NCBI GenBank assembly: GCA_016869285.1
Contig: VGEN01000009.1
Coordinates: 1-54,240, forward strand
Direction: 5' to 3'
Source of the DNA: Alphaproteobacteria bacterium
Lineage (GTDB): Bacteria; Pseudomonadota; Alphaproteobacteria; SHVZ01
Length of the DNA stretch: 54,240 nucleotides
The first letter of the stretch is position 1, and every line of letters begins with the position of its first letter. A model generated the notes under the pieces. That model had not been told where the DNA came from, made no database searches, and was given only the letters and a program-made list of their open reading frames with translations. The position numbers were made by a program, and so were the translations under genes. This document shows, one piece after another, positions 7,785 to 16,437 of this stretch.

Positions 7785-9260
7785 ATGCAAGCCAAAGCTC
7801 CGGCACCGGCGCTGAAGGATGCCAAGCTCCTGCGCGACCAGGCCTATGTCGACGGCACCTGGCGCAAGGCCGACTCGGGCAAGACATTTCCCGTCACCAA
7901 CCCGGCCACCGGCCAAACCATCGCCGAGGTCGCCGATCTCGGCGTCAAGGAGACGCGCGCGGCGATCGAGGCGGCGGACGCTTCCTGGGGGGCGTGGCGG
8001 AAGAAGACCGCGAAGGAGCGCGCCAACACGCTTAGGCGCTGGTTCGAGCTGATCATCCAGAACCAGGACGACCTCGCCGTCCTGATGACCAGCGAGCAGG
8101 GAAAGCCGCTGGCCGAGGCCAATGGCGAGGCGGTCTATGCCGCCTCCTTCGTCGAGTGGTTCGCCGAGGAGGCCAAGCGCGTCTATGGCGACACCATCCC
8201 GCAGCACGGGCCCGACAAGCGCATTGTCGTGGTCAAGGAGCCGATCGGTGTCGTCGCCGCAATCACGCCCTGGAACTTTCCGGCGGCGATGATCACGCGC
8301 AAGGTGGCGCCAGCGCTTGCCGCCGGCTGCCCGGTCGTGGTCAAGCCGGCCGAGCAGACACCGCTTACCGCGTTGGCTTTGGCCGAGCTGGCCGAACGCG
8401 CGGGCTTCCCGAAAGGTGTCTTCAATGTCGTCACCACCAACCAGGCGCCCGAGGTGGGACTGGAGCTCACCACCAACCCGACTGTCCGCAAGGTTGCCTT
8501 CACCGGCTCGACCGAGATCGGCAAGCTGCTGATGAAGCAGGCCTCCTCGACGGTGAAGAAGATCTCGCTCGAGCTCGGCGGCAACGCTCCGTTCCTGGTC
8601 TTCGACGATGCCGATCTCGATGCGGCGGTCGCCGGCGCCATGGCGTCGAAATACCGCAACACCGGCCAGACCTGCGTCTGCGCCAACCGCATCCTGGTCC
8701 AGGACGGCGTCTACGACGCCTTCTCGAAGAAGCTCGCGGAGGCGGCGGCGAAGCTGAAGGTCGCCGACGGGCTTGCGGCGGGCGCGCAGCAGGGACCGCT
8801 GATCGACGCGAACGCGCTGAAGAAGGTCGAGGAGCATGTCGCCGACGCGCTCGCCAAGGGAGCGAAGGTGTTGACCGGCGGCAAGCGCCACGATCTTGGC
8901 GGCACCTTCTTCCAGCCGACCGTGCTGACCGAGGTGACGCCGCAGATGAAGCTCGCGCGCGAGGAGACCTTCGGCCCGGTGGCGCCGCTCTTCCGCTTTC
9001 GCACCGAGGACGACGCGATCCGGCTCGCCAACGACACCGAGTTCGGGCTCGCTGCCTATTTCTACAGCCGTGACATCGGCCGCGTCTGGCGGGTCGCGGA
9101 GGCGCTTGAGTACGGCATCGTCGGCATAAACGAGGGCCTGATCTCGACCGAGGTCGCGCCCTTCGGCGGCATGAAGGAATCCGGCATCGGCCGCGAAGGC
9201 TCGAAATACGGGATCGAGGAGTTCGTCGAGATCAAGTATCTCTGCATGGGCGGGATCTGA
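7785..9260 (+). CDS. gabD: NAD(P)-dependent succinate-semialdehyde dehydrogenase family protein
   Basis: A 491-residue aldehyde dehydrogenase. It shows TPWNFP with N164, the nucleotide-binding FTGSTEIGK, the general base E263 in SLELGGN and the catalytic C297 in GQTCVC. The surrounding sequence (QTCVCANR, and ESGIGREGSKYGIEE near the C-terminus) is closest to succinate/glutarate-semialdehyde dehydrogenases of GABA and lysine catabolism. Substrate is inferred from family only. I take the ATG at 7785, with CGGAG 7 bases upstream; an earlier in-frame start would add a low-complexity tail. Glutathione reductase begins on the very next base, so the two are an operon. Confidence 0.88.
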   Translation: MQAKAPAPALKDAKLLRDQAYVDGTWRKADSGKTFPVTNPATGQTIAEVADLGVKETRAAIEAADASWGAWRKKTAKERANTLRRWFELIIQNQDDLAVLMTSEQGKPLAEANGEAVYAASFVEWFAEEAKRVYGDTIPQHGPDKRIVVVKEPIGVVAAITPWNFPAAMITRKVAPALAAGCPVVVKPAEQTPLTALALAELAERAGFPKGVFNVVTTNQAPEVGLELTTNPTVRKVAFTGSTEIGKLLMKQASSTVKKISLELGGNAPFLVFDDADLDAAVAGAMASKYRNTGQTCVCANRILVQDGVYDAFSKKLAEAAAKLKVADGLAAGAQQGPLIDANALKKVEEHVADALAKGAKVLTGGKRHDLGGTFFQPTVLTEVTPQMKLAREETFGPVAPLFRFRTEDDAIRLANDTEFGLAAYFYSRDIGRVWRVAEALEYGIVGINEGLISTEVAPFGGMKESGIGREGSKYGIEEFVEIKYLCMGGI

Positions 9261-10637
9261 ATGGCCAAGTACGACTTCGATCTCTTCACGATCGGCGCCG
9301 GCTCGGGCGGCGTCGCCGGGTCGCGCCGCGCCGGCTCATACGGCGCCAAAGTTGCGATCGCCGAGGCCGTGCGCGTCGGTGGCACCTGTGTCTTGCGCGG
9401 CTGCGTGCCGAAGAAGCTGCTGGTCTATGCCTCGGAGTTCGCGCGCGCTTTCGAGGATGCGGCCGGCTACGGCTGGATCGTCGGCGAGACCAAGGTCGAC
9501 TGGGCCGACATGATCGCGCGCAAGGACCGCGAGCTCGACCGTCTCAACGGCATCTACATCAACATGCTGAGGAGCGCGGGGGTGCAGGTCATCGATGGCC
9601 GAGCGCGCCTGGTCGATGCGCATACCGTCGAGGTGAACGGCAAACGCCATACGGCCGAGACCATCCTAATCGCAACCGGCGGCAGGCCGATACGCCCGCA
9701 GATCCCCGGCATCGACCTCACCATGACCTCCGACGACATCCTTGACATGAAGGAGATTCCGGAGCGTCTGATCATCGTCGGCGGCGGTTACATCGCCGTC
9801 GAGTTTGCCGGTATCTTCCGGAACCTAGGCTCGACCGTGACCGAGATCGTTCGCGGCGACACGGTGCTTCGCGGCTTCGACCGAGACCTGCGCGAGTCTC
9901 TGGCCGGAGAAATGGCAAAGCAGGGCATCGTGCTCAGGACCCGCACGCAGGTAACGGCGATCGAGAAGGAGGGGAAGGGTCTCGCCGTCGTCACCGATGC
10001 AGGGGAGCGGATCGCCTGCGACCGCGTCCTCTATGCGACGGGGCGCGCGCCGAACTCCAGCGGCATCGGCCTTGAGGAGATCGGTGTCACCCTCAACAAA
10101 AAGGGTGCGATCGCCGTCGATGAGTGGTCGAAGACGACCGTGCCGAATGTCTATGCCGTCGGCGATGTGACCGACCGTATCAATCTGACGCCGGTTGCGA
10201 TCGCCGAGTCTCGTGCCGTCGCGGAGACGCTCTACAACAACAACCCGATCAGGATGGACCACGAGGACGTTCCCTCGGCCGTCTTCAGTCAACCCGCGAT
10301 CGGCTCGGTCGGCCTTTCCGAGGAAGCGGCGAGCGTCATCTATAAGGAGATCGACATCTACGTCACGCGCTTCCGGCCGATGAAGAACACGCTCTCCGGC
10401 CGCGACGAGCGCACGATGATGAAGCTCGTCGTCGATGCGCGTTCGGAGCGCGTGCTCGGCTGCCACATGGTCGGGCCCGATGCGCCTGAGATCATCCAGG
10501 GCCTCGCCATCGCGGTGAAGTGCGGTGCGACCAAGCGCCAGTTCGACCAGACGGTCGGCATCCATCCTTCCGCCGCCGAGGAGTTCGTCACCATGCGCGA
10601 GAAGCGCAAGGAACCGGCAAAGCAGGCCGCAGATTGA
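9261..10637 (+). CDS. gor: Glutathione-disulfide reductase
   Basis: A 458-residue FAD- and NADPH-dependent flavoprotein disulfide reductase. The FAD fold begins at FDLFTIGAGSGG. The redox-active pair is C43 and C48 in GGTCVLRGCVPKK. The second Rossmann motif IVGGGYIAVEFAG binds NADPH, and the dimerisation domain ends with the active-site HPSAAEE. Length and motifs match bacterial Gor. The start codon directly follows the dehydrogenase TGA, so translation is probably coupled. It keeps glutathione reduced in the cytoplasm. Confidence 0.94.
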   Translation: MAKYDFDLFTIGAGSGGVAGSRRAGSYGAKVAIAEAVRVGGTCVLRGCVPKKLLVYASEFARAFEDAAGYGWIVGETKVDWADMIARKDRELDRLNGIYINMLRSAGVQVIDGRARLVDAHTVEVNGKRHTAETILIATGGRPIRPQIPGIDLTMTSDDILDMKEIPERLIIVGGGYIAVEFAGIFRNLGSTVTEIVRGDTVLRGFDRDLRESLAGEMAKQGIVLRTRTQVTAIEKEGKGLAVVTDAGERIACDRVLYATGRAPNSSGIGLEEIGVTLNKKGAIAVDEWSKTTVPNVYAVGDVTDRINLTPVAIAESRAVAETLYNNNPIRMDHEDVPSAVFSQPAIGSVGLSEEAASVIYKEIDIYVTRFRPMKNTLSGRDERTMMKLVVDARSERVLGCHMVGPDAPEIIQGLAIAVKCGATKRQFDQTVGIHPSAAEEFVTMREKRKEPAKQAAD

Positions 10638-10662
10638 GGCTGGAGGGATTCCGGCGTCGAGC

Positions 10663-12594
10663 GTGAGCAACGAGCAACCCCTACGGCGAGCCCTGGCGGC
10701 GGAGCCGAACCGTCACGCCGTCATGCAGGCGCTCTACGCCGAACGATACGGCGCCGGCCGATACGCGGATGCTGCTGCCTTCTGCGCCAGAAGCGTCGCG
10801 ATCCAGCCGGGGAATGCCGACGATCACTGCAATCACGGCGAGATCCTTGTCCGGCTCGACCGGCGTCGCGATGCCGCGTGTGCTTTCGCGCGCGCCATCG
10901 CGCTCGCGCCGTCGTTCGGTCCGGCGCACCACAAGCGCGGCCTCAATGGCCAGCTGATCGGCGAGGCCGATGCCGCGCGAGCGAGCTACGACCGAGCGGC
11001 CGTGCTGATGCCCGGAAGCGCCGAGATCCAGGTTCTCCGCCTGATCTCGGCGATCGAGCGCGCGGGCAGCGCCGAGATTCCGGCGCTCGTAAGCCGGCTT
11101 CTCGCCATTCCGGCGCGAACGGCCGAGGAGCTGCTGCTTGTCGGCAGCGTGCTCGGTGAGAAGGGCTACCATCGCGAGGCGGTCCGCGCTCTCTCGCGGG
11201 CGCTCGCCCTCAAACCCGACGCCTTCGACTGTTGGGTCAATCGCGGCATCGCGCTCGCGGGGACCTTCAGGCATCATGAGGCCGTCAATGGCGCCCGGCG
11301 CGCGCTCGCGATCAGACCGAGCTATCCTCATGCCCACACGAACCTGATCTTCTGGATAGGCTTCCTACCCGAGTTCGGCTTTGCCGAGCATCAGGCCGAG
11401 CGCCGGAAGTGGTCCATGGCACAGCGGCGCGGCGTCCCCGCGCCCGCGCCGCATCCGAATACAAGCGATCCGGATCGCAAGCTGCGCCTCGGCTATGTCT
11501 CCTCGGACTTCAAGGGTCATGCAACGGCTGGCGTCTTTGGGCCGGTGCTCCGCCGGCACGATCGATCGCGCTTCGATCTCTTCCTCTATTCGGGAACCCT
11601 GCAGGAGGATGGCGAGACGGAGAGATTCCGAAAGCTGGCCACTGCATGGCGCTCGACGCTCGGGCTGTCGCCGGACACCTTGGCCGAGCGTATCCGCGCC
11701 GACCGCATCGACATCCTCATCGACCTCTCCGGCCACACCGCGGGCAATCACCTGTCGACCTTCTTGAGGAAGCCGGCGCCGGTGCAGGTCACAGCCTGGG
11801 GCAGCTCGACCGGCACCGGTCTTTCGGAGATCGACTACTTTCTCGCCGATCCGGTGGCGGTCCCGGAAGATGCACGTCACCACTTCGCCGAGGCGATCTA
11901 CGACATTCCCGGCCTCTTCCCCTGCGAGACACCGGAGCGCTTGCCACCGGTGTCGGCTTTGCCGGCGACTCAGTCCGGTTCCGTGGTCTATGGCTGCTTC
12001 AACCGCGCCACGAAGATCGGTCCGATCGCGGTCATGACTTGGGCGCGTATTCTCCGCCAGGTCCCGGATGCGCGCCTGTTCCTGAAGGACCGCGCCTTTG
12101 GCCATGCCTATACGAGAGATCAGCTGCGCGACGAGCTCGTCCGCCACGGCGCGCGTGCCGGCCAGCTCGAATTCGCAGGCGGCACGGCTCAGTTCGATCA
12201 CCTTGCCGCGCATGAGCGGGTCGACATCGCTCTCGATCCCTTCCCGCAGAATGGCGGCGTCACGACCTGCCAGAGCCTCATGATGGGCGTGCCGGTCGTG
12301 GCTCTCCTGGGAGACGATCCGGGGGCCCGTACCTCGGCCTCGCTTCTCTCCGCGATAGGATACGCCGACTGGGTTGCTCCCGATGTCGACCGCTACGTCG
12401 ACATCGCAGCCGAGTGGTCGGCTCGCATCCCTGAGCTGTCGGTCATCCGGCAAGGGCTTCGTGCCCGGTATCTCGACTCGCCGATCGGGAATCTCGATCT
12501 CTACACGCGTCTGGTCGAGGATGCGTTCCGCGAGATGTGGCGACGATGGTGCGAAGGGCGATCGCCGCGTTCGGTGCCGGCGGCCTCGTCCTAG
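10663..12594 (+). CDS. TPR protein with SPINDLY/OGT-type (GT41) glycosyltransferase domain, first of a tandem pair
   Basis: About 643 residues. Residues 1 to about 240 hold TPR units (recurring A-x-x-x-RAIAL/SVAIQP patterns). The C-terminal half matches the catalytic region of the O-GlcNAc transferase family: LRLGYVSSDFKGHA, LIDLSGHTAGN, IDYFLADPVAVP, CFNRATKIGP and ALDPFPQNGGVTT. Family members transfer a sugar (GlcNAc or a deoxyhexose) from a nucleotide donor to protein Ser/Thr; the actual donor and target here are unknown. No signal peptide, so cytoplasmic. Start is uncertain: GTG at 10663 has GGAGGG about 15 bases upstream, and ATG at 10723 is an alternative. It follows gor by 25 bp and precedes a second GT41 gene by 10 bp. 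Confidence 0.85.
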   Translation: MSNEQPLRRALAAEPNRHAVMQALYAERYGAGRYADAAAFCARSVAIQPGNADDHCNHGEILVRLDRRRDAACAFARAIALAPSFGPAHHKRGLNGQLIGEADAARASYDRAAVLMPGSAEIQVLRLISAIERAGSAEIPALVSRLLAIPARTAEELLLVGSVLGEKGYHREAVRALSRALALKPDAFDCWVNRGIALAGTFRHHEAVNGARRALAIRPSYPHAHTNLIFWIGFLPEFGFAEHQAERRKWSMAQRRGVPAPAPHPNTSDPDRKLRLGYVSSDFKGHATAGVFGPVLRRHDRSRFDLFLYSGTLQEDGETERFRKLATAWRSTLGLSPDTLAERIRADRIDILIDLSGHTAGNHLSTFLRKPAPVQVTAWGSSTGTGLSEIDYFLADPVAVPEDARHHFAEAIYDIPGLFPCETPERLPPVSALPATQSGSVVYGCFNRATKIGPIAVMTWARILRQVPDARLFLKDRAFGHAYTRDQLRDELVRHGARAGQLEFAGGTAQFDHLAAHERVDIALDPFPQNGGVTTCQSLMMGVPVVALLGDDPGARTSASLLSAIGYADWVAPDVDRYVDIAAEWSARIPELSVIRQGLRARYLDSPIGNLDLYTRLVEDAFREMWRRWCEGRSPRSVPAASS

Positions 12595-12604
12595 GCAGAG
12601 CCGC

Positions 12605-14896
12605 ATGGTAGACCCAGCCACTGCCGTTCAACGAGGGACTGCGGCGCACAGGACCGGGGCGCTTGTCGAGGCCGAGACTTGGTATCGCCGGGCGTCGGCT
12701 CTGGCTCCCGATGACTTCGATGCCTCGTACCTCATGGGCCGTGCGCGAGCAGACCTCGGCGATGCCGCTGCTGCTGGGCGTCACCTCCGCCGCGCAGTCG
12801 CGATCAGCCCGGGAGTTGCCGCGTCGCATGCGAGCCTCGGCAACTGCCTGAGAGCGCTCGGTCGACTGGGCGAAGCGCAGGCGAGCTATGGGCAGGCGCT
12901 GCGTCTCGACCCTCATAATGTCGACCTCCTGATCAATCAGGGCGTGATCCTGGTCGAACTCGGTCGTGCCGATGACGCGTTGACGAGCTTCGGCGCGGCG
13001 CTCGCGATCCAGCCTGGCTGCGTCGACGCGCTTGCCAATCGCGCCGCCCTGCATGGAAACCGCTCGCGCTGGTCCGAGTCGCTCATCGGCTGCCGGCGCG
13101 CGATAGCGCTCGAGCCCCCGCACGTCGAGGCCTTGAACAATTGCGGCAACGCTCTGGCGGCGCTCGGACAGGCCGAGCCGGCGATGGAAAGCTATGAGCG
13201 GGCACTGGCAACAAAACCGTCCTACGTCGAAGCGCTCAGCAATCGCTCGTCGTTGCTGCGCAACCTCAAGCGCTTGCCAGCATCCCTCGCGAACGCGCGA
13301 CGGGCGCTTGCGCTTCAGCCCGGTCACGTCAAGGCGCTCAACAGCCATGCGACGACGCTAAAGCAGCTCGGCGCGCTGGACGCGGCGCGGTCGTTCTATA
13401 ATCGGGCGCTTTCGATCGATCCGAGCTTCCCGGACTCGCTCAACAACCGCGCAAATGTGCTCAACGCGCTCGGTCGCTTCGAGGAGGCGGTCGCCGACAT
13501 CGATGCCCTTCTTGCAACCGATCCAGACAGCCCTTACGCCGCCGGGAACCGGCTCCACTTCCAGATGATGCTGTGCGACTGGCGGGACCTCGACCGACGC
13601 TCCGCGCAGGTGACGGATGCCGTCAGGTCGGGGCGTCCGGCCTGCACTCCCTTCGCCTTCTTCTCGATTACGGAATCGCTCGCAGACCAGCTTTCTTGCG
13701 GCGAGTCGTTCTGCCGCCGGCAATTCGCAAACGCTATGCCGCGCTCCTCCCGTCCCGGCACCGGAAGAAGGAGTGGGCCGATCCGCCTCGCCTATCTCTC
13801 GGCCAATTTCGGCGAGCACGCGATCTCGCATCTTCTCGCCGGCGTCTTCGAGCGCCACGACCGGGGTCGCTTCGAGACGATCGCAATATCATTCGCCTCG
13901 TCCGACGGCAGTCCCATGCGGGCGCGCGTCGAGGCGGCCTTCGATCGGTTCATCGAGGTTCACGGCCGGAGCGACCGCGACATCGCAGGCCTGATCCGGG
14001 ATCTCGATGTCGATGTCTCCGTGGACCTCATGGGCCATACGCAGGACAGCCGGCTCGGGATCTTCGCGCTGAGGCCGGCGCCGGTCAGCGTCAACTTCTT
14101 CTGTCCCACGGGTGCCGACTTCATCGATTACATGATCGCCGATCCGGTCGCGGTTCCGGCCGATCATCAGCGCTTCTATCGCGAGAAGGTCGCCTACCTG
14201 CCGGACACGTTCCTTGCGACCGATCGGTCGCGTGCGATCGGCGCCCATACGCCGAGCCGGCGCGAGCTGGGCCTGCCGGAGGATGCGTTCGTCTTCTGCT
14301 GCTTCAACAACGCCTACAAGATCAACCCGCGGATGTTCGGCATCTGGATGAAGCTGCTGCGCGAGGTGACGGGGAGCGTGCTCTGGCTCCAGCATACGAA
14401 CCCGATTGCGACGAGAAACCTGCTGCGCGAGGCCACGAGCCGCGGGATCGATCCCACCCGCCTCGTCTTCGCGCCGCGCATCGCCTCGACGGCCGATCAT
14501 CTGGCCCGCTATCGGCAGGCGGATCTCTTTCTCGACACGCTGCCGTTCAACGCCCAAACCACCGCCGCCGATGCTCTCTGGGCCGGGCTGCCGGTCGTCA
14601 CCTGCCTCGGCTCGACCTTTGTCGGTCGTGTGGCGGCAAGCCTGCTGAGTGCGCTCGCCGTTCCGGAGCTGATAGCGGACTCGCTTTCCGCCTACGAGGC
14701 GCTCGCGCTTGAACTCGCCCGCGACAGACCACGGCTTGCGGCAATCAAGGCCAAGATCGAACGCCACCGCCGGGACCATCCGGCCTTCGACACCGAGCGA
14801 TACTGCGGCGCCGTTGAGAGCGCCTTCTCGACCATGATCGAACGGGCGCGGAATGGACAGGAGCCGGCGAGCTTCACGGTCGGGCGGCCCGGCTAG
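12605..14896 (+). CDS. TPR protein with SPINDLY/OGT-type (GT41) glycosyltransferase domain, second of a tandem pair
   Basis: About 763 residues. Roughly ten TPR units fill residues 10-370 (repeating ALxLxPxxVxAxxNxGxxL patterns). The catalytic region follows: IRLAYLSANFGEHAISHLLA, VDLMGHTQDSRLG, IDYMIADPVAVP, CFNNAYKINP, LDTLPFNAQTTAADALWAG and LPVVTC. Where family members usually have a WLGYPGTTG-type loop, this protein has VNFFCPTGADF, so donor or acceptor choice may differ. The ATG at 12605 has only a weak GCAGAG upstream, fitting coupling to the gene before it. Its TAG shares the four bases CTAG with the stop of the converging cyclase gene. Confidence 0.86.
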   Translation: MVDPATAVQRGTAAHRTGALVEAETWYRRASALAPDDFDASYLMGRARADLGDAAAAGRHLRRAVAISPGVAASHASLGNCLRALGRLGEAQASYGQALRLDPHNVDLLINQGVILVELGRADDALTSFGAALAIQPGCVDALANRAALHGNRSRWSESLIGCRRAIALEPPHVEALNNCGNALAALGQAEPAMESYERALATKPSYVEALSNRSSLLRNLKRLPASLANARRALALQPGHVKALNSHATTLKQLGALDAARSFYNRALSIDPSFPDSLNNRANVLNALGRFEEAVADIDALLATDPDSPYAAGNRLHFQMMLCDWRDLDRRSAQVTDAVRSGRPACTPFAFFSITESLADQLSCGESFCRRQFANAMPRSSRPGTGRRSGPIRLAYLSANFGEHAISHLLAGVFERHDRGRFETIAISFASSDGSPMRARVEAAFDRFIEVHGRSDRDIAGLIRDLDVDVSVDLMGHTQDSRLGIFALRPAPVSVNFFCPTGADFIDYMIADPVAVPADHQRFYREKVAYLPDTFLATDRSRAIGAHTPSRRELGLPEDAFVFCCFNNAYKINPRMFGIWMKLLREVTGSVLWLQHTNPIATRNLLREATSRGIDPTRLVFAPRIASTADHLARYRQADLFLDTLPFNAQTTAADALWAGLPVVTCLGSTFVGRVAASLLSALAVPELIADSLSAYEALALELARDRPRLAAIKAKIERHRRDHPAFDTERYCGAVESAFSTMIERARNGQEPASFTVGRPG

Positions 14897-16050
14897 CCCG
14901 GCGCGAAGACCGGCACGGGCTCCGCGAGGCCCTTCAGCTGGAAGCGGCCGAGCGGGCGCGCGGCGCGCGGCAAGGCCGCGGCGAAGTCCGCCGACATCGC
15001 CATCGGCCAGCCTTCGGCGGCAGCCAAGCCCTGCAGGCGCGAGGCCAGGTTCACGGCGGGGCCGATGCAGGTGAAATCGAGACGCGTCTCGCTGCCGATA
15101 TTGCCGTAGGAAACCTTGCCGACATGAAGCCCGAGGCCGATCCGCGTCGGCGTATCGATGGTCTCGAGCGCGGCGCAGGCCGCATAGGCCTCCTCGGCCG
15201 CGGCCAAGGCCGCGCCACAGGCAGCCTCCGGACCCGAGGAGGCCGGGAAGATAGCGAGCAGGCTGTCGCCCATGAACTTGAGCACTTCGCCGCCATGCTT
15301 CTCGATCGCCGGCACCTGGGCGCCGAAGGTCGCGTTCAGGAGGCCGATCAACTCGCTCGGCGCCAGGGCCTCGGAGAGCGCCGTGAAGCCGCGGAGGTCC
15401 GACATCCAGATTGCCGCTTCGAGCGTCGTGGTGTCGCCGCGCAGGACATTGCCTTTGAGGATGCGTTCGCCGGCGTCGTGACCGACATAGACGTTGAGCA
15501 GGTTTGCGGCCGTGCGGCCGAGCGTATAGATCTCGGCGAGCCGGCTCAGCGGCGGCACGACCTGTTCGATCGCGGCGACATCGGCGTCGCGGAATCCGCC
15601 CGGCGCGCTTGTCGTCCAAGTGGTGACATGGTTCTCGCCGGAGAGGAAGCGAAGCGGGGTCACCAGATAGTCGGTGATCCCTTCGGCATCGAAGTCGTCG
15701 AGGATCGGGAAATCTCGCGGACAGGCAGGATCGGCAAGCCGCCTGCGGAGTCCCTGGCCTAAGTCGAAGGCGAGCCTGAGCGGGCTCTTCAGATACATCG
15801 GATCTTCGATGATCGTGCGCGGGGCACGCTCGATTTGGATCGCCTGGCCGGGGCGCCAGATGAAAGTAACGCCGATAATGTTCGGGTGAGGGGTGCGAAC
15901 GAACACCGCAACCCGCTGCAGGGGTACGCCGGCCGCGGTCAGGCGCTCGCACATTTCGCTGACGATCAGCTCCGGCCGCGAGGAGCCCGGAGCGCCGTCG
16001 ATCAGCCAATGGGCGAGGTCGTGGATCCTGGCGGCGTCCGGCTCGGGCAT
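14893..16050 (-). CDS. Class III adenylate cyclase with an N-terminal regulatory region
   Basis: 385 residues. The cyclase homology domain occupies about 205-385. D218 in MSDLRGFT and D262 in FMGDSLLAIF are the two metal aspartates. K258 and the threonine in DFTCIGPAVNLASR correspond to the Lys and Thr/Asp pair that select adenine, so ATP to cyclic AMP is expected. Residues 1-200 are soluble and resemble a GAF-like sensor fold, but no ligand motif is recognised. There are no membrane segments. The ATG at 16050 lies 2 bp after the cupin stop, with GGGGTGAC before it, so translation is coupled to the cupin. Confidence 0.88.
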   Translation of the reverse strand: MPEPDAARIHDLAHWLIDGAPGSSRPELIVSEMCERLTAAGVPLQRVAVFVRTPHPNIIGVTFIWRPGQAIQIERAPRTIIEDPMYLKSPLRLAFDLGQGLRRRLADPACPRDFPILDDFDAEGITDYLVTPLRFLSGENHVTTWTTSAPGGFRDADVAAIEQVVPPLSRLAEIYTLGRTAANLLNVYVGHDAGERILKGNVLRGDTTTLEAAIWMSDLRGFTALSEALAPSELIGLLNATFGAQVPAIEKHGGEVLKFMGDSLLAIFPASSGPEAACGAALAAAEEAYAACAALETIDTPTRIGLGLHVGKVSYGNIGSETRLDFTCIGPAVNLASRLQGLAAAEGWPMAMSADFAAALPRAARPLGRFQLKGLAEPVPVFAPG

Positions 16051-16052
16051 CG

Positions 16053-16349
16053 TCACCCCGCCAGCGCCTTGATCTCGATCTCGACGAAGGCCACCTCGCC
16101 CGGCCCGTCGTTGATGACGTCGTGCTCGACCCCAACGGGGCGAGAATAGGGCTGGCCCACGATCATCTCCGCGGCACTCTCGCCGGCGCTCGAGACTATC
16201 CGTAGCCGTCCGCCCTGGGTCGGCACCACCACATAGGCCATGCCGTGCCGATGCCACCCGGTATGCGATCCGGGCGGGAGGCGATACTCGGTGATGCGCA
16301 CCCTCTCGTCGTCGGCTTTCACGTTGGCGATGGCGTCTTTCATGGTCAT
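16053..16349 (-). CDS. Small cupin-domain protein
   Basis: A 98-residue single cupin barrel. The metal-binding first motif is visible as G-x-H-x-GWHRHG with a downstream VVVPTQGG, and the second motif is around GVEHDVIND. The protein is too small to be an obvious enzyme on its own; such proteins bind small ligands or metals. GGGGAGAG precedes the ATG at a good distance. It is the first gene of an operon with the adenylate cyclase, which makes a sensing or ligand-binding role plausible but unproven. Confidence 0.8.
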   Translation of the reverse strand: MTMKDAIANVKADDERVRITEYRLPPGSHTGWHRHGMAYVVVPTQGGRLRIVSSAGESAAEMIVGQPYSRPVGVEHDVINDGPGEVAFVEIEIKALAG

Positions 16350-16376
16350 CCGGCTCTCCCCTTGGAAGCACGCGCC

Positions 16377-16405
16377 TTGCCTAGACTAGCCCAGTTTCGT
16401 ATAGG
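16377..16405 (+). promoter_or_regulatory. Candidate sigma-70-type promoter for the DAHP synthase gene
   Basis: TTGCCT (16377-16382), 17 bases, then TATAGG (16400-16405), each matching 4 of 6 consensus positions. It lies 33 bp upstream of the ATG, in the gap between the divergent cupin and DAHP synthase genes. Predicted from sequence only. Confidence 0.4.
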
Positions 16406-16437
16406 CTTCTGCGACTGAGTTGAGAGGAGTTGGCAAC

